Assembly: GCA_944322575.1 (NCBI GenBank)
Contig: CALUPK010000003.1
Location: forward strand, 86,388 to 120,703
Direction: 5' to 3'
Source of the DNA: an uncultured Bacteroidales bacterium
GTDB taxonomy: Bacteria; Bacteroidota; Bacteroidia; Bacteroidales; UBA932
DNA length: 34,316 nt
Below, piece after piece: positions 16,002 through 24,003 of the stretch (its first letter is position 1; the number at the start of each line of letters is the position of its first letter). Made by a program: the position numbers and the translations under genes. The notes beneath the pieces are model-generated. The model searched no databases, was not told the origin of the DNA, and saw nothing but the letters and a program-made list of their open reading frames with translations.

Positions 16002-17984
16002 ATGAACGGAGGATACCGACAGCTTAATCCCGGAGAGATAGAAGTTCTCAGACGCCAGGGATGCTGGGCCGAGGACTGGCAGCATGTCTATGTATCGGAG
16101 CGCTTTACTCCGGAAAGCATAGTCAGGGTCAATTTCTACGGAGTGGTCCGTCTCGGAGCATTCTCCGGCAGCATCGCTCTCCCGGGCGGCCTGTCCATAC
16201 ACAGCGGTATCTATGATGCGACCCTTTTCAACGTGAATGTGGATGATGACGCGCTCATCACCCACATTCACGGCTATATAGCCAACTACGACATAGGTCC
16301 CCGCGTCTACATCTGCGATGTGGGGAAAATATACATGGAGGGCGTTCCGTCCTTCGGTGTGGGCACCCGGGTCAATGTGCTTCCGGAGACCGGAGGGCGC
16401 GAGGTGGCCATATATGAGGAACTCTCAGCACAGACGGCCTATCTGGCGGCCATGTACAGGCACCGTCCGGAACTGACACAGAGGCTGCAGGCCATGGCGG
16501 ATCTCCGTGCCCGGGCAGCGGCATCGGAGCGCGGCTTCATCGGTCCCGGAGCCAGGATAGAGAATGTCGGCATCATCCGGAACGTGAGAATAGGAGAGGC
16601 CGCTGTCCTCCAGGGCTGTCTCCGTCTCTTCGACGGGACGGTAGTCAGCAGTGCCGGGGCTCCGGTGCTCATCGGCAGCGGAACGGTCTGCACGGACTTC
16701 ATAATACAGTCCGGTTCGGTGGTGGAGGACGGTGCGGTAGTTACCCGCTGTTTCGTGGGTCAGAGTGTGACTCTGGCCAAGGGTTTCTCCTGCTCTGACA
16801 GTCTGTTTTTCGCCAATTCCCACTGTGAGAACGGAGAGGCCGTATCGGTACTGGCCGGTCCATTCACAGTCTCCCATCACAAGTCCACCCTGCTGATAGG
16901 CTCGATGTTCTCCTTCATGAACGCGGGCTCGGCTACCAATTTCAGCAACCACCTGTACAAACTGGGCCCCGTGCACCAGGGCGTTTTCGGACGCGGTGTC
17001 AAGTGCGGCTCCGGCTCCTACATGATGCTGCCCGTAAGAGTAGCCCCTTTCACCACGGTTCTCGGCCATCATACCGGCAGGATCGATACTCCTGACATGC
17101 CCTTCTCCTATATCATAGAGTCGGAGGGCAGCTCATATCTTGTCCCAGGAGTGAACCTGCGCAGCATAGGACTGTTCCGCGATATCCGCAAATGGCCCGC
17201 GAGGGACCGCCGCAGCCCCTCCGGACGCATAGACAATATCCGTTTCGAGGCATTTTCCCCCTATACGGCAGGAGCAATGCTGGCAGGCAGGGACCAGCTG
17301 GTCCGCATGCTCTCCGAGGAGCGTTTCTCCGGGACTCCCTCCAGCTACGGAGGCTGCACGATAGCCGGTTCGTCCCTTACTTCAGGGGTGGAACGCTATG
17401 AGAATGCCCTCAAGTACTATATCGGTCTGCAGGTGGCCCTGACACTCCGCGGCCGCCGGCTGACCTCCGACGAGGCTATAGCGGCAGCCCTTTCTCCCGT
17501 ATCTCCCGTAGGTGAGGGACGCTGGGTGGACGTGGCCGGACTGCTGGCGCCGAAAGCGGAGATAGACCAGATCGTGGAGGAGATAGCCTCCGGCTCGCTC
17601 AGCACGCCGGAAGCGGTGGAATCCAGGCTCTCGGCCATCGCCTCCAATTATCAGCTCTACGAATGGAGATGGGTCTATGCCCACATTCAGACTGTCTTCA
17701 ATGTGGACCCTAAGAAGATCAGCCGCAAGAAACTGATAGACCTGCTGCGTCAGTGGAGGGCCGCTTCCGAGTCGCTTTTCGCCGATATAGAGAGGGACGC
17801 TTCCAAGGAGTTCGGCGACGGGGTGATGACCGGCTTCGGCCTGGACGGGTCTGCCCGGGAGGAGATTCTGGCGGATTTCCGGAATGTCAGGGGAGAATTT
17901 GACTCTGATTCTCAGGTGGCTGCCGTACGGGAGACCAGGCAGAGGGTAGCCCGGATAGCAGAGGAAGTCGTCTCAGCCCTTTAG
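16002..17984 (+). CDS. DUF4954 protein with left-handed beta-helix character
   Basis: Protein of 660 residues without signal peptide, of the DUF4954 family found in Bacteroidetes and some spirochaetes. The middle (about 180-360) has hexapeptide-like periodicity (IENVGIIRNVRIGEAAVLQG, VLIGSGTVCTDFIIQSGSVVEDGAVV), as in acyl- and nucleotidyl-transferase beta-helices. The last 200 residues are helical. No catalytic activity is established for the family; a sugar-nucleotide or acyl transfer role would be a guess. The ATG at 16002 lies four bases after the SLBB stop, so the two are likely co-transcribed, despite a visible change to GC-rich codons at the boundary. Its 3' end overlaps the convergent HAD gene by 12 bases. 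Confidence 0.8.
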   Translation: MNGGYRQLNPGEIEVLRRQGCWAEDWQHVYVSERFTPESIVRVNFYGVVRLGAFSGSIALPGGLSIHSGIYDATLFNVNVDDDALITHIHGYIANYDIGPRVYICDVGKIYMEGVPSFGVGTRVNVLPETGGREVAIYEELSAQTAYLAAMYRHRPELTQRLQAMADLRARAAASERGFIGPGARIENVGIIRNVRIGEAAVLQGCLRLFDGTVVSSAGAPVLIGSGTVCTDFIIQSGSVVEDGAVVTRCFVGQSVTLAKGFSCSDSLFFANSHCENGEAVSVLAGPFTVSHHKSTLLIGSMFSFMNAGSATNFSNHLYKLGPVHQGVFGRGVKCGSGSYMMLPVRVAPFTTVLGHHTGRIDTPDMPFSYIIESEGSSYLVPGVNLRSIGLFRDIRKWPARDRRSPSGRIDNIRFEAFSPYTAGAMLAGRDQLVRMLSEERFSGTPSSYGGCTIAGSSLTSGVERYENALKYYIGLQVALTLRGRRLTSDEAIAAALSPVSPVGEGRWVDVAGLLAPKAEIDQIVEEIASGSLSTPEAVESRLSAIASNYQLYEWRWVYAHIQTVFNVDPKKISRKKLIDLLRQWRAASESLFADIERDASKEFGDGVMTGFGLDGSAREEILADFRNVRGEFDSDSQVAAVRETRQRVARIAEEVVSAL

Positions 17985-18797
17985 GGCCTCTATTTCCAGA
18001 TCAGCCTTTATCTTGTCTATGATGGCGGTTACCACCCGGTAGATACGCTTTCCTTCGGAATAGTCCGCAGGACATACGAAGTGTACCCGCTGTTCGCTGA
18101 GCAGGCGCTCGGACTTCTCGCGCTCGTGCCCGTCAGGGTTATATACGGCTATGGAGTGGCCTCCGAACTGCTTGACCAGTTTCATACAGGGGATGTCAGT
18201 GGCTCCATCTCCGAAGTAGATCATGCGGGAGAAGGGGACAGGCCGCTCTTTCTCAGGCAGGTACCTGTTGACAAGGGTGTGGTCGCGGATGCTCATCACT
18301 CCCTTGTTGATCTTGAACAGGAACTGGGTCTTGGCCGTGTAGTCCACGGCCACTGCGGGCCAGACCGCCTCTCCGTCCTCGTAGAGGAAGGAGCAGGCGT
18401 AGACATTCTTGAACTCCGGATATATCTCCGTGCCCTCGATCATCTCCGTTAGGCCGGAGGAGTTGATGTAGTGCTCTATCTGGAGACCTTTGGAGCGGCC
18501 GTACTCATTGATTTTCCCGAACCATTCCCTGACTCCCGGGTAGAGTTTCACCATGGAGCCAAAACGGCGGAAACTCTCCCTGGTCAGGTGGACTCCCGAG
18601 GCGCGGGCCTCGTCGATCATGGTCTTCATGTAGCAGAGTATTTCGCTGGCGTCATTGTCCTGCGAGAGCTGGTTGCTTCTGCTCCAGAAGAGGGCGGGAT
18701 CCTTGCCGAAAGTCTGTATCAGTCCGAATTCCTGCATGTTGGCAGGGGAGAGGGTGCCGTCGAAGTCGTAGATGAGGGCTACTGTAGGTCTTGTCAT
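17973..18797 (-). CDS. HAD-superfamily phosphatase
   Basis: Cytoplasmic HAD hydrolase of 274 residues; substrate unknown. Motif I is DFDGTL at 11-16, with D11 as nucleophile and D13 as acid/base. Motif II fits the serine in INSSGL near residue 110, and motif IV is YFGDGATDIPCM near residue 200. Between I and II is a helical cap, as in HAD class IB enzymes such as SerB. The start at 18797 gives a protein beginning just before motif I; an upstream in-frame ATG at 18845 would add 16 residues and overlap the presumed promoter zone of the divergent gene. A possible -7 element (TAATTTG, one base short) lies at about 18824-18830. Ends tail to tail with the DUF4954 gene, sharing 12 bases. Confidence 0.87.
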   Translation of the reverse strand: MTRPTVALIYDFDGTLSPANMQEFGLIQTFGKDPALFWSRSNQLSQDNDASEILCYMKTMIDEARASGVHLTRESFRRFGSMVKLYPGVREWFGKINEYGRSKGLQIEHYINSSGLTEMIEGTEIYPEFKNVYACSFLYEDGEAVWPAVAVDYTAKTQFLFKINKGVMSIRDHTLVNRYLPEKERPVPFSRMIYFGDGATDIPCMKLVKQFGGHSIAVYNPDGHEREKSERLLSEQRVHFVCPADYSEGKRIYRVVTAIIDKIKADLEIEALKG

Positions 18798-18852
18798 AGT
18801 GTTCTGCTCGAGTATTTGCGGAGCCAAATTAGCAAAATTTTTCATTTTTCCG

Positions 18853-18860
18853 TATGTTTG
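18853..18860 (+). promoter_or_regulatory. -7 element upstream of TapB-like gene
   Basis: TATGTTTG, an exact TAnnTTTG match, 19 bases before the ATG at 18880. No -33 box at the right distance. It supports 18880, not the in-frame ATG at 18772, as the start. Confidence 0.5.
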
Positions 18861-18879
18861 TAGGATATTATTGTGCTAT

Positions 18880-19575
18880 ATGAGATACCTCTTTCTGTCC
18901 ATCCTCCTCATCTGCTGCCCTGTATGCCTCCGGGCCCAGGCATGGTTCTGTACGGATGAGGGTACGGAGCTGGTCTACACCAGGTATTATGCAGAGGACG
19001 GCTCTGTCAAGTGGAACCATTCCATGAGTATTCTTGAGACTGCTCTCGATTCTGCAGACTCTTCTCTCACAGTGACTTATTCCTCCTTTATCCGGACAGT
19101 GGACGGCAAGGGACTGGAGAATATGGAGACTCCGGCCGTGATGACGGCCCTGATAAGCCGGGACGGGGACGTGACCCTCGATATTGCCGCCAGCTTAGTC
19201 TCCGTTCTCAAAGGAATACTCTGGAAAAATGCCCGGATCACCGCGGAGGGCGGCCTGACCCTGCTGCCTTCCGTCCTGACGCCCGGCGATACCCTGCAGA
19301 GTGCGGCCGGCAAGGTCAGGGCCTTAGGCATGACGATGAACGTCACCGTGACGGAGCGCCGGGTCCTCGGTACTGACACCCTGACCACCCCGGCCGGTAC
19401 ATTCCCGTGCGTGATAGTTTCCGAGCACAAGGTCGAGAAGGGGATGATGCGCAACCGTATCACCACTGCCCGTACCTGGTATGCCCGCGGCGTCGGTATG
19501 GTCCGGCACGACACCTACGACAGGAACCTGAAAATAGAGACCACGGAGGTCCTGGAAAAAATAGTGAGAAAATAA
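18880..19575 (+). CDS. TapB/DUF3108-like periplasmic protein
   Basis: Exported protein of 231 residues with a signal peptide (MRYLFLSILLICCPVCLRAQ). The mature part begins with a WFCTDEGTELVYTRYYAEDG stretch and is rich in beta strands; the pattern TLTTPAGTFPCVIVSE followed by TARTWYARGVGMVRHDTYD matches TapB-family/DUF3108-like proteins, thought to be beta-barrel-fold periplasmic proteins without a known reaction. I assign it by this overall pattern, not by a catalytic motif. It precedes the ECF sigma factor gene by 60 bases on the same strand with no obvious promoter between, so the two may share a transcript. Both of its TTA leucine codons (SLVS, ALGM) are followed by G. Confidence 0.72.
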   Translation: MRYLFLSILLICCPVCLRAQAWFCTDEGTELVYTRYYAEDGSVKWNHSMSILETALDSADSSLTVTYSSFIRTVDGKGLENMETPAVMTALISRDGDVTLDIAASLVSVLKGILWKNARITAEGGLTLLPSVLTPGDTLQSAAGKVRALGMTMNVTVTERRVLGTDTLTTPAGTFPCVIVSEHKVEKGMMRNRITTARTWYARGVGMVRHDTYDRNLKIETTEVLEKIVRK

Positions 19576-19635
19576 TACGCGGCAGATGCAACAGACGGCC
19601 CTGCCCATACGTTATATAAGTGGAAAAAACAAAAG

Positions 19636-20151
19636 ATGATACCTAAAGAGATTACAGCGTTCTACAACAGATACAAGACGAGGCTCTACAACACGTCGCT
19701 GCGGATAACCGGCGACAGTTTCGACGCCGAGGAGATAGTCCAGGACACTATTATCAAGTATCTGAGGACCAATACCGCTAAACTGTCCGAGGCACAGACC
19801 TCGGCCTGGCTCACAAAAGCCTGCACCAGAGCCTCGATAGACATGCTCCGCATGCGCAGGGGGCTGAAGGTGAAGCTTGAGAAATATGCGGAGGAAGACC
19901 CGGAGGAGGACTCGTCGCAGCAGTGGGACAGTCTCCTGCAGAGTCAGAGCCCGCAGGAGATGATAGGGAGAATAAAGCGGCAGATGCTCCTGATGCCCGA
20001 CGGATATAGGACGGTGCTCTCCCTGCTGCTCTTCGAGGGGTACGACTATTCAGAGGCCGCGCAGATATTAGGGGTGGAGGAAAGCACGGTGCGGTCGCAG
20101 TATCTCAGGGGCAAGCGCAAATTAGTGGAAATGATTAAAAACGAAAAATAA
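19636..20151 (+). CDS. ECF-type sigma-70 family RNA polymerase sigma factor
   Basis: Alternative sigma factor of 171 residues. Region 2 is visible around residues 15-45 (YNTSLRITGDSFDAEEIVQD), with the acidic DAEEIVQD core-binding motif. Region 4 spans about 115-165 (MPDGYRTVLSLLLFEGYDYS, then AAQILGVEESTVRSQYLRGK) and holds the DNA-binding helix-turn-helix that reads the -35 box. A short acidic linker (EEDPEEDSS) lies between. The next gene, seven bases on, encodes a single-membrane-segment protein likely to be its anti-sigma factor, and the third gene is a DUF2807 exported protein, a recurring Bacteroidetes arrangement as I recall it. No promoter was seen directly upstream. Confidence 0.92.
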   Translation: MIPKEITAFYNRYKTRLYNTSLRITGDSFDAEEIVQDTIIKYLRTNTAKLSEAQTSAWLTKACTRASIDMLRMRRGLKVKLEKYAEEDPEEDSSQQWDSLLQSQSPQEMIGRIKRQMLLMPDGYRTVLSLLLFEGYDYSEAAQILGVEESTVRSQYLRGKRKLVEMIKNEK

Positions 20152-20158
20152 CAGGACA

Positions 20159-20740
20159 ATGGATAACTTACAGCAATACTTCAGACAGAACAGCGGTTCC
20201 ATCAAGGAATCAGACGAACTCATCCCCGAAGGAGACGAGTCCCGCTTTGAGCAGCGCTGGGAGTACTCCAGCCACAACCGCATACACTTCCGCTCGAACC
20301 TCAAGCGCCGCAGGAAACCCTTGTGGAAGGTCATTGCCTTCCCCCTTGTAGCTTCCTTAGCCCTTATTTTCGGCGTACGGGCCCTGATGAATCCGTATAT
20401 CCGGGAAGAAGAACCCCGGGTGCAGACAGCGGAAGAGAAGTCATTTTCAGAGGAACAGGATACATTGTCTCCCGGGTACATCTATCAGCAGTACTGCCGC
20501 ACGGTGGCCGATATTACCGTCGAGGTCGCAGTCCTGACGGCCTATATGCCGGAGGACTGGGCGGAGGAGGCTATGGCTGTGGTAGACGATATCGTCCGGG
20601 AACCGGTGCCCCTGATTGACCAGCTGGAAGGAGTTGATATGCAGCGGCAGAGAGAGATTCTGCAGGAGTACTCGGCCAGGCAGATAGCAGCCCTGGATCA
20701 TGTAGTAGGAACCATTAGGGGGCTGAATGAGACAGAATAA
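20159..20740 (+). CDS. Probable membrane-anchored anti-sigma factor
   Basis: Protein of 193 residues with a highly charged N-terminal cytoplasmic part (1-58), one transmembrane segment (about 59-77, VIAFPLVASLALIFGVRALM) and a helical periplasmic part rich in Glu, Gln and Ala. It lacks the zinc-binding ASD motif (H---C--C) that many anti-sigma factors carry, so the call rests on topology and on its position seven bases after the sigma factor gene. It could instead be a periplasmic sensor of another kind. TTA leucine use: one before C near the start, one before G. Confidence 0.6.
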   Translation: MDNLQQYFRQNSGSIKESDELIPEGDESRFEQRWEYSSHNRIHFRSNLKRRRKPLWKVIAFPLVASLALIFGVRALMNPYIREEEPRVQTAEEKSFSEEQDTLSPGYIYQQYCRTVADITVEVAVLTAYMPEDWAEEAMAVVDDIVREPVPLIDQLEGVDMQRQREILQEYSARQIAALDHVVGTIRGLNETE

Positions 20741-20762
20741 AACATTTTAAATCAACGCAGAT

Positions 20763-21623
20763 ATGAAAAGATTAATTACAATGGCAGCCATACTGGCATT
20801 GATGGTACCGGTATGCGCACAGGCAAGGTCTTACGACGAGATTACCAAAGAGGTAAAAGTCCGTAATTTCAACGGCATCAGGGCCGGAAACCGCTTCGAG
20901 GTGGACGTGGAGAAAGCCTCTAAGCACGCTCTGGAACTCACATTTCCGGTAGAATTGGAGGAATATGTGACAGCCGAAGTACAGTCGGGCGTACTGGTTC
21001 TTACCCTCGATCTCGAAAAGGCTCCCAGGGACATCCGCCGCGAGTTCAACAGCGGGGACTGGAAGCTCTACGCCAAGGTCAGCTGCCCCGGGATAGAGAG
21101 CGTACGCCTATCAGGTGCAGCAAATATGAGTATTCTGGACCGGTTTGACACTCAGTCGCTCGATATCCGCACCAGCGGAGCCTCATCCCTCAAGAAAGCG
21201 GCTTTCAATACAGTGGGTGATCTCAGAATTGTGGCATCAGGTGCTTCCCACGTTGAAATGGATCTGTCAGGCAGCATTGACAATTCCGATATCGAATGCA
21301 GCGGTGCCTCGAATGTCTATATCATAGGCGGCAATTTCACTGACTGCGTAGTAGATAATTCCGGAGCCTCCGACGTGGATATGGAGGAGGTCAGGATGAA
21401 GAACCTACGCATCAGTCTTTCAGGTGCGTCCAATTTCTATGTCAACGGAACGGCTGACTATCTGGACGTGGATGTAAGCGGAGCCTCCAGCTGCAAGGCA
21501 TCCTCTCTTATAGCAAAGAGAGCCAGGATAGAAGCCAGCGGTGCTTCAAGTGTAACTGTAAATGCCAAGGATATGGATCTCGTGGATGTATCCAAAGCAT
21601 CCAGCGTCAGAAACCGCAGATAA
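20763..21623 (+). CDS. DUF2807 (GIN-domain) exported protein with SGAS repeats
   Basis: Exported protein of 286 residues (signal peptide MKRLITMAAILALMVPVCAQ). The mature part is a right-handed or other beta-solenoid of the DUF2807 family, with the tetrapeptide SGAS or a close variant nine times: residues 117, 138, 159, 180, 200, 220, 239, 259 and 277, a period of 19-21. Each copy marks a turn of the helix. The DNA under the repeats uses many different synonymous codons, so the repeat is old and kept by selection on the protein. Role unknown; relatives are periplasmic or surface adhesin-like. It is the third gene of the ECF sigma operon, and is probably a target or sensor of that sigma factor. 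Six bases before the dipeptidase gene. Confidence 0.85.
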   Translation: MKRLITMAAILALMVPVCAQARSYDEITKEVKVRNFNGIRAGNRFEVDVEKASKHALELTFPVELEEYVTAEVQSGVLVLTLDLEKAPRDIRREFNSGDWKLYAKVSCPGIESVRLSGAANMSILDRFDTQSLDIRTSGASSLKKAAFNTVGDLRIVASGASHVEMDLSGSIDNSDIECSGASNVYIIGGNFTDCVVDNSGASDVDMEEVRMKNLRISLSGASNFYVNGTADYLDVDVSGASSCKASSLIAKRARIEASGASSVTVNAKDMDLVDVSKASSVRNRR

Positions 21624-21629
21624 GAGAAG

Positions 21630-22751
21630 ATGTCCTGGATACATTCAGACAAGGATTTCGTGCTGGACTCGCACTGCGATACTCCGACGATGCTGCTCGA
21701 GGAGATAGACCTCGGGAAGCGGCAGCCGAGGGGGCACGTGGACTTCGTGAGGGCCCGGGAAGGAGGGGTGGACGGAATGTTCTTCGCGATATATTCCCCG
21801 CCGGAGCTTACGGACGCGGAGGCTACGGTCCATGCGATAAGGCTCATATCCAAATGCTACGATGCCGTCGACAGCAACAGCGCTGTCGCGGCATTCGCCG
21901 TTTCCCCGGAAGAGGCTTTCGAGCACAAGAAGCACGGCCTTATCTCCGTATTCTTAGGTATGGAGAACGGCACCCCGATACAGAATGATCTGGCATATCT
22001 GCGTCTTTATCATCGGTTTGGAGTACGTTATCTCACGCTCTGCCATAACCGGCACAACCAGATCTGCGACTCGTGCATGCCCTTAGAGCCGGAATGGGGC
22101 GGTCTCTCCGCTTTCGGAAAGGAAGTGGTGGCCGAGTGCAACCGCTTAGGCATTCTCATAGACTGTTCCCACGCCTCGGACGGGACGTTCTATGACCTGC
22201 TGAAATATTCCACAACTCCTATTGTCGCCTCACATTCCTCCTGCAGGGCCCTGTGCGGCCATCCCCGGAATATGTCCGACGCCATGCTGCGGGACCTGGG
22301 TACCGCCGACGGAGTGATTCAGATCAATTTCTATCCCAAATTCATCGACTCCGATTTTGCCCAGGACGAGAAATTTCTGAAACTCAGCGAGGAAGTGGAG
22401 CACTGGCAGGAACTCTACCGCTCCGACCTGTACAATATCGAGTACAGGGACAATTACTGGAGGATAATGGACGAGCTGGCCGTCTATCCCACGCCCTCTG
22501 TCAGGAGGGTTGTGGACCACATCGACCATGCCGTGGAGGTGGCGGGAGCGGCCCATGTGGGTCTCGGCTCGGATTTCGACGGGATTGATGTGGCGCCTGA
22601 GGGACTGAGGGATATCTCCATGTACGGCAACATAGCAGCGGAACTGCGGCAGCGCGGCTTCAGCAGCTCCGAGATACGCGGTATCATGGGCGGCAACTTC
22701 CTGCGGGTCATGCACCAGGCTCAGAAAGCAGCACAGTCCTCAGCAGATTGA
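21630..22751 (+). CDS. Membrane (renal-type) dipeptidase, M19 family
   Basis: Zinc dipeptidase of the amidohydrolase fold that hydrolyses dipeptides, often including D-amino-acid forms. All metal ligands are visible in the 373-residue chain: H15 and D17 (DSHCDTP), bridging E112 (GMENG), H181 (DCSHAS) and H202 (SHSSCRALCGHPRNM), with D315 in GLGSDFDG as the active-site aspartate. No signal peptide, so it is predicted to be cytoplasmic. It begins six bases after the DUF2807 stop and may be read from the same transcript, though a functional link is not evident. Its last 44 bases overlap the convergent cinA gene. Its three TTA codons are all before G. Confidence 0.94.
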   Translation: MSWIHSDKDFVLDSHCDTPTMLLEEIDLGKRQPRGHVDFVRAREGGVDGMFFAIYSPPELTDAEATVHAIRLISKCYDAVDSNSAVAAFAVSPEEAFEHKKHGLISVFLGMENGTPIQNDLAYLRLYHRFGVRYLTLCHNRHNQICDSCMPLEPEWGGLSAFGKEVVAECNRLGILIDCSHASDGTFYDLLKYSTTPIVASHSSCRALCGHPRNMSDAMLRDLGTADGVIQINFYPKFIDSDFAQDEKFLKLSEEVEHWQELYRSDLYNIEYRDNYWRIMDELAVYPTPSVRRVVDHIDHAVEVAGAAHVGLGSDFDGIDVAPEGLRDISMYGNIAAELRQRGFSSSEIRGIMGGNFLRVMHQAQKAAQSSAD

Positions 22752-24003
22752 GGGCGCTGCCGGCGAAGCGGTCGATATTGGTGCTTCGGTCGTTGTTGAA
22801 ACGGAACATCCGGGACAGGACTGCGGTCTTGCCCGGATTTTTCGTATCCGGATATGCCACTGCGGTCCAGACTGTGCCGACGGGCTTGTCGGGCGTGCCT
22901 CCGTCCGGGCCGGCGATGCCGGTGGTCGAGAGGGCGTAGTCCGTCCCGAGTGCCTTGAGGACTCCGAGAGCCATGGCTTCGGCACATTCGCGGCTGACGG
23001 CTCCTTTTGAAGCGATTATTCCGGTGGAAACGTGCAGTACGTTTTCTTTCACGGAGTTGTCGTATGATGTGACGGAGCCGTAAAAGAACTTAGAGGCTCC
23101 GGGTATCTGTGTGATGAGGGAGGCTATCCGGCCTCCGGTGCAGGATTCGGCTACAGCTAAGGTCTTTCCGGCAGCAGTCATCCTGCGGGCTATCACGGAC
23201 TGGAGGGTGTCCTCGCCTTCACCGTAGATGGCGTCGCCGAGGACAGGGCCGAGCTTGGCGAACTCAGCCTCTATGCGCCGTATCTCATCTTCCCGCTCCC
23301 CGCCATATATCGACAGGCGCAGCTTGACGCCGGTAAGGGGATTGGGCAGGTAGGCTAAGTGCATGTCTTCCGGCAGGGCATCCTCCCAGGGCTCTATCAT
23401 CTTGGCTAAGGTGGACTCAGCTATGCCGTAGGTGACTATGGTCTTATGGTGTATGCTGTCGAGGGCGAAATGACTGCGGATGTCGTCCATCACTGCCGGC
23501 AGCAGGCCGATGGCCTCGTAAGGCACTCCGGGCAGGGAATAGAGCACGGGACAATGGGAGAAGAGGGCTGCCGGGAAACGGAATATCATCCCGGGAGCGG
23601 TGCCTTTCCGGTTGACCATGACCTCGCAGGTGTCGGGCACCATGGCCTGGTCCCGGTTGATGTCGGATATCTCAATGCCCCGGTGGGCCAGTATCCGCTC
23701 TATCACATCAATCTGTCCCTGATGGAAGACGGTGCCTCGGCTGCCGGAGAGCTCCCCGAGAGCCTTCTTGGTGATATCGTCCTTGGTGGGACCGAGTCCG
23801 CCCGTAACTATCACTATATCGTTGTTATGCAGCAGGGACTTCAAGCTCTGCTTTATGTCGGTGTTGTCATCGCTGATGGAGACCATACGGAGCACTTTCA
23901 CGCCTATGGCGTTGAGCCCGCGGGCTATGGCAGAGGAATTGGTGTCGACGATCTGGCCGATGAGAATCTCATCGCCGATGGTGCAGACGGCTGCTCGTTT
24001 CAT
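22708..24003 (-). CDS. cinA: CinA family protein, nicotinamide-nucleotide amidase
   Basis: Two-domain protein of 431 residues. The N-terminal half is a MoaB/MogA-like (COG1058) domain: TIGDEILIGQIVDTNS at 8-23 and TGGLGPTKDD, with ADP-ribose pyrophosphatase activity known in relatives. The C-terminal part, from about residue 265, is the PncC domain (TLAVAESCTGGRIASL, GSVTSYDNSVK, GIAGPDGGTPDKPVG), which deamidates NMN to nicotinate mononucleotide; the serine of ESCTGG, the tyrosine of SYDN and a lysine form the catalytic set. It thus recycles NAD breakdown products, the same pool that pncB feeds. Its ATG shares one base with the TAA stop of pyrD (TAATG), so translation is probably coupled. 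Its 3' end overlaps the dipeptidase gene by 44 bases. Confidence 0.95.
   Translation of the reverse strand: MKRAAVCTIGDEILIGQIVDTNSSAIARGLNAIGVKVLRMVSISDDNTDIKQSLKSLLHNNDIVIVTGGLGPTKDDITKKALGELSGSRGTVFHQGQIDVIERILAHRGIEISDINRDQAMVPDTCEVMVNRKGTAPGMIFRFPAALFSHCPVLYSLPGVPYEAIGLLPAVMDDIRSHFALDSIHHKTIVTYGIAESTLAKMIEPWEDALPEDMHLAYLPNPLTGVKLRLSIYGGEREDEIRRIEAEFAKLGPVLGDAIYGEGEDTLQSVIARRMTAAGKTLAVAESCTGGRIASLITQIPGASKFFYGSVTSYDNSVKENVLHVSTGIIASKGAVSRECAEAMALGVLKALGTDYALSTTGIAGPDGGTPDKPVGTVWTAVAYPDTKNPGKTAVLSRMFRFNNDRSTNIDRFAGSALNLLRTVLLSEPGA

Noticed and set aside
21100-21610. CRISPR-like or tandem DNA repeat in the DUF2807 gene
   Set aside because: The repeat exists only in the protein (SGAS every 19-21 residues); the DNA copies differ in synonymous codons and are not direct repeats.
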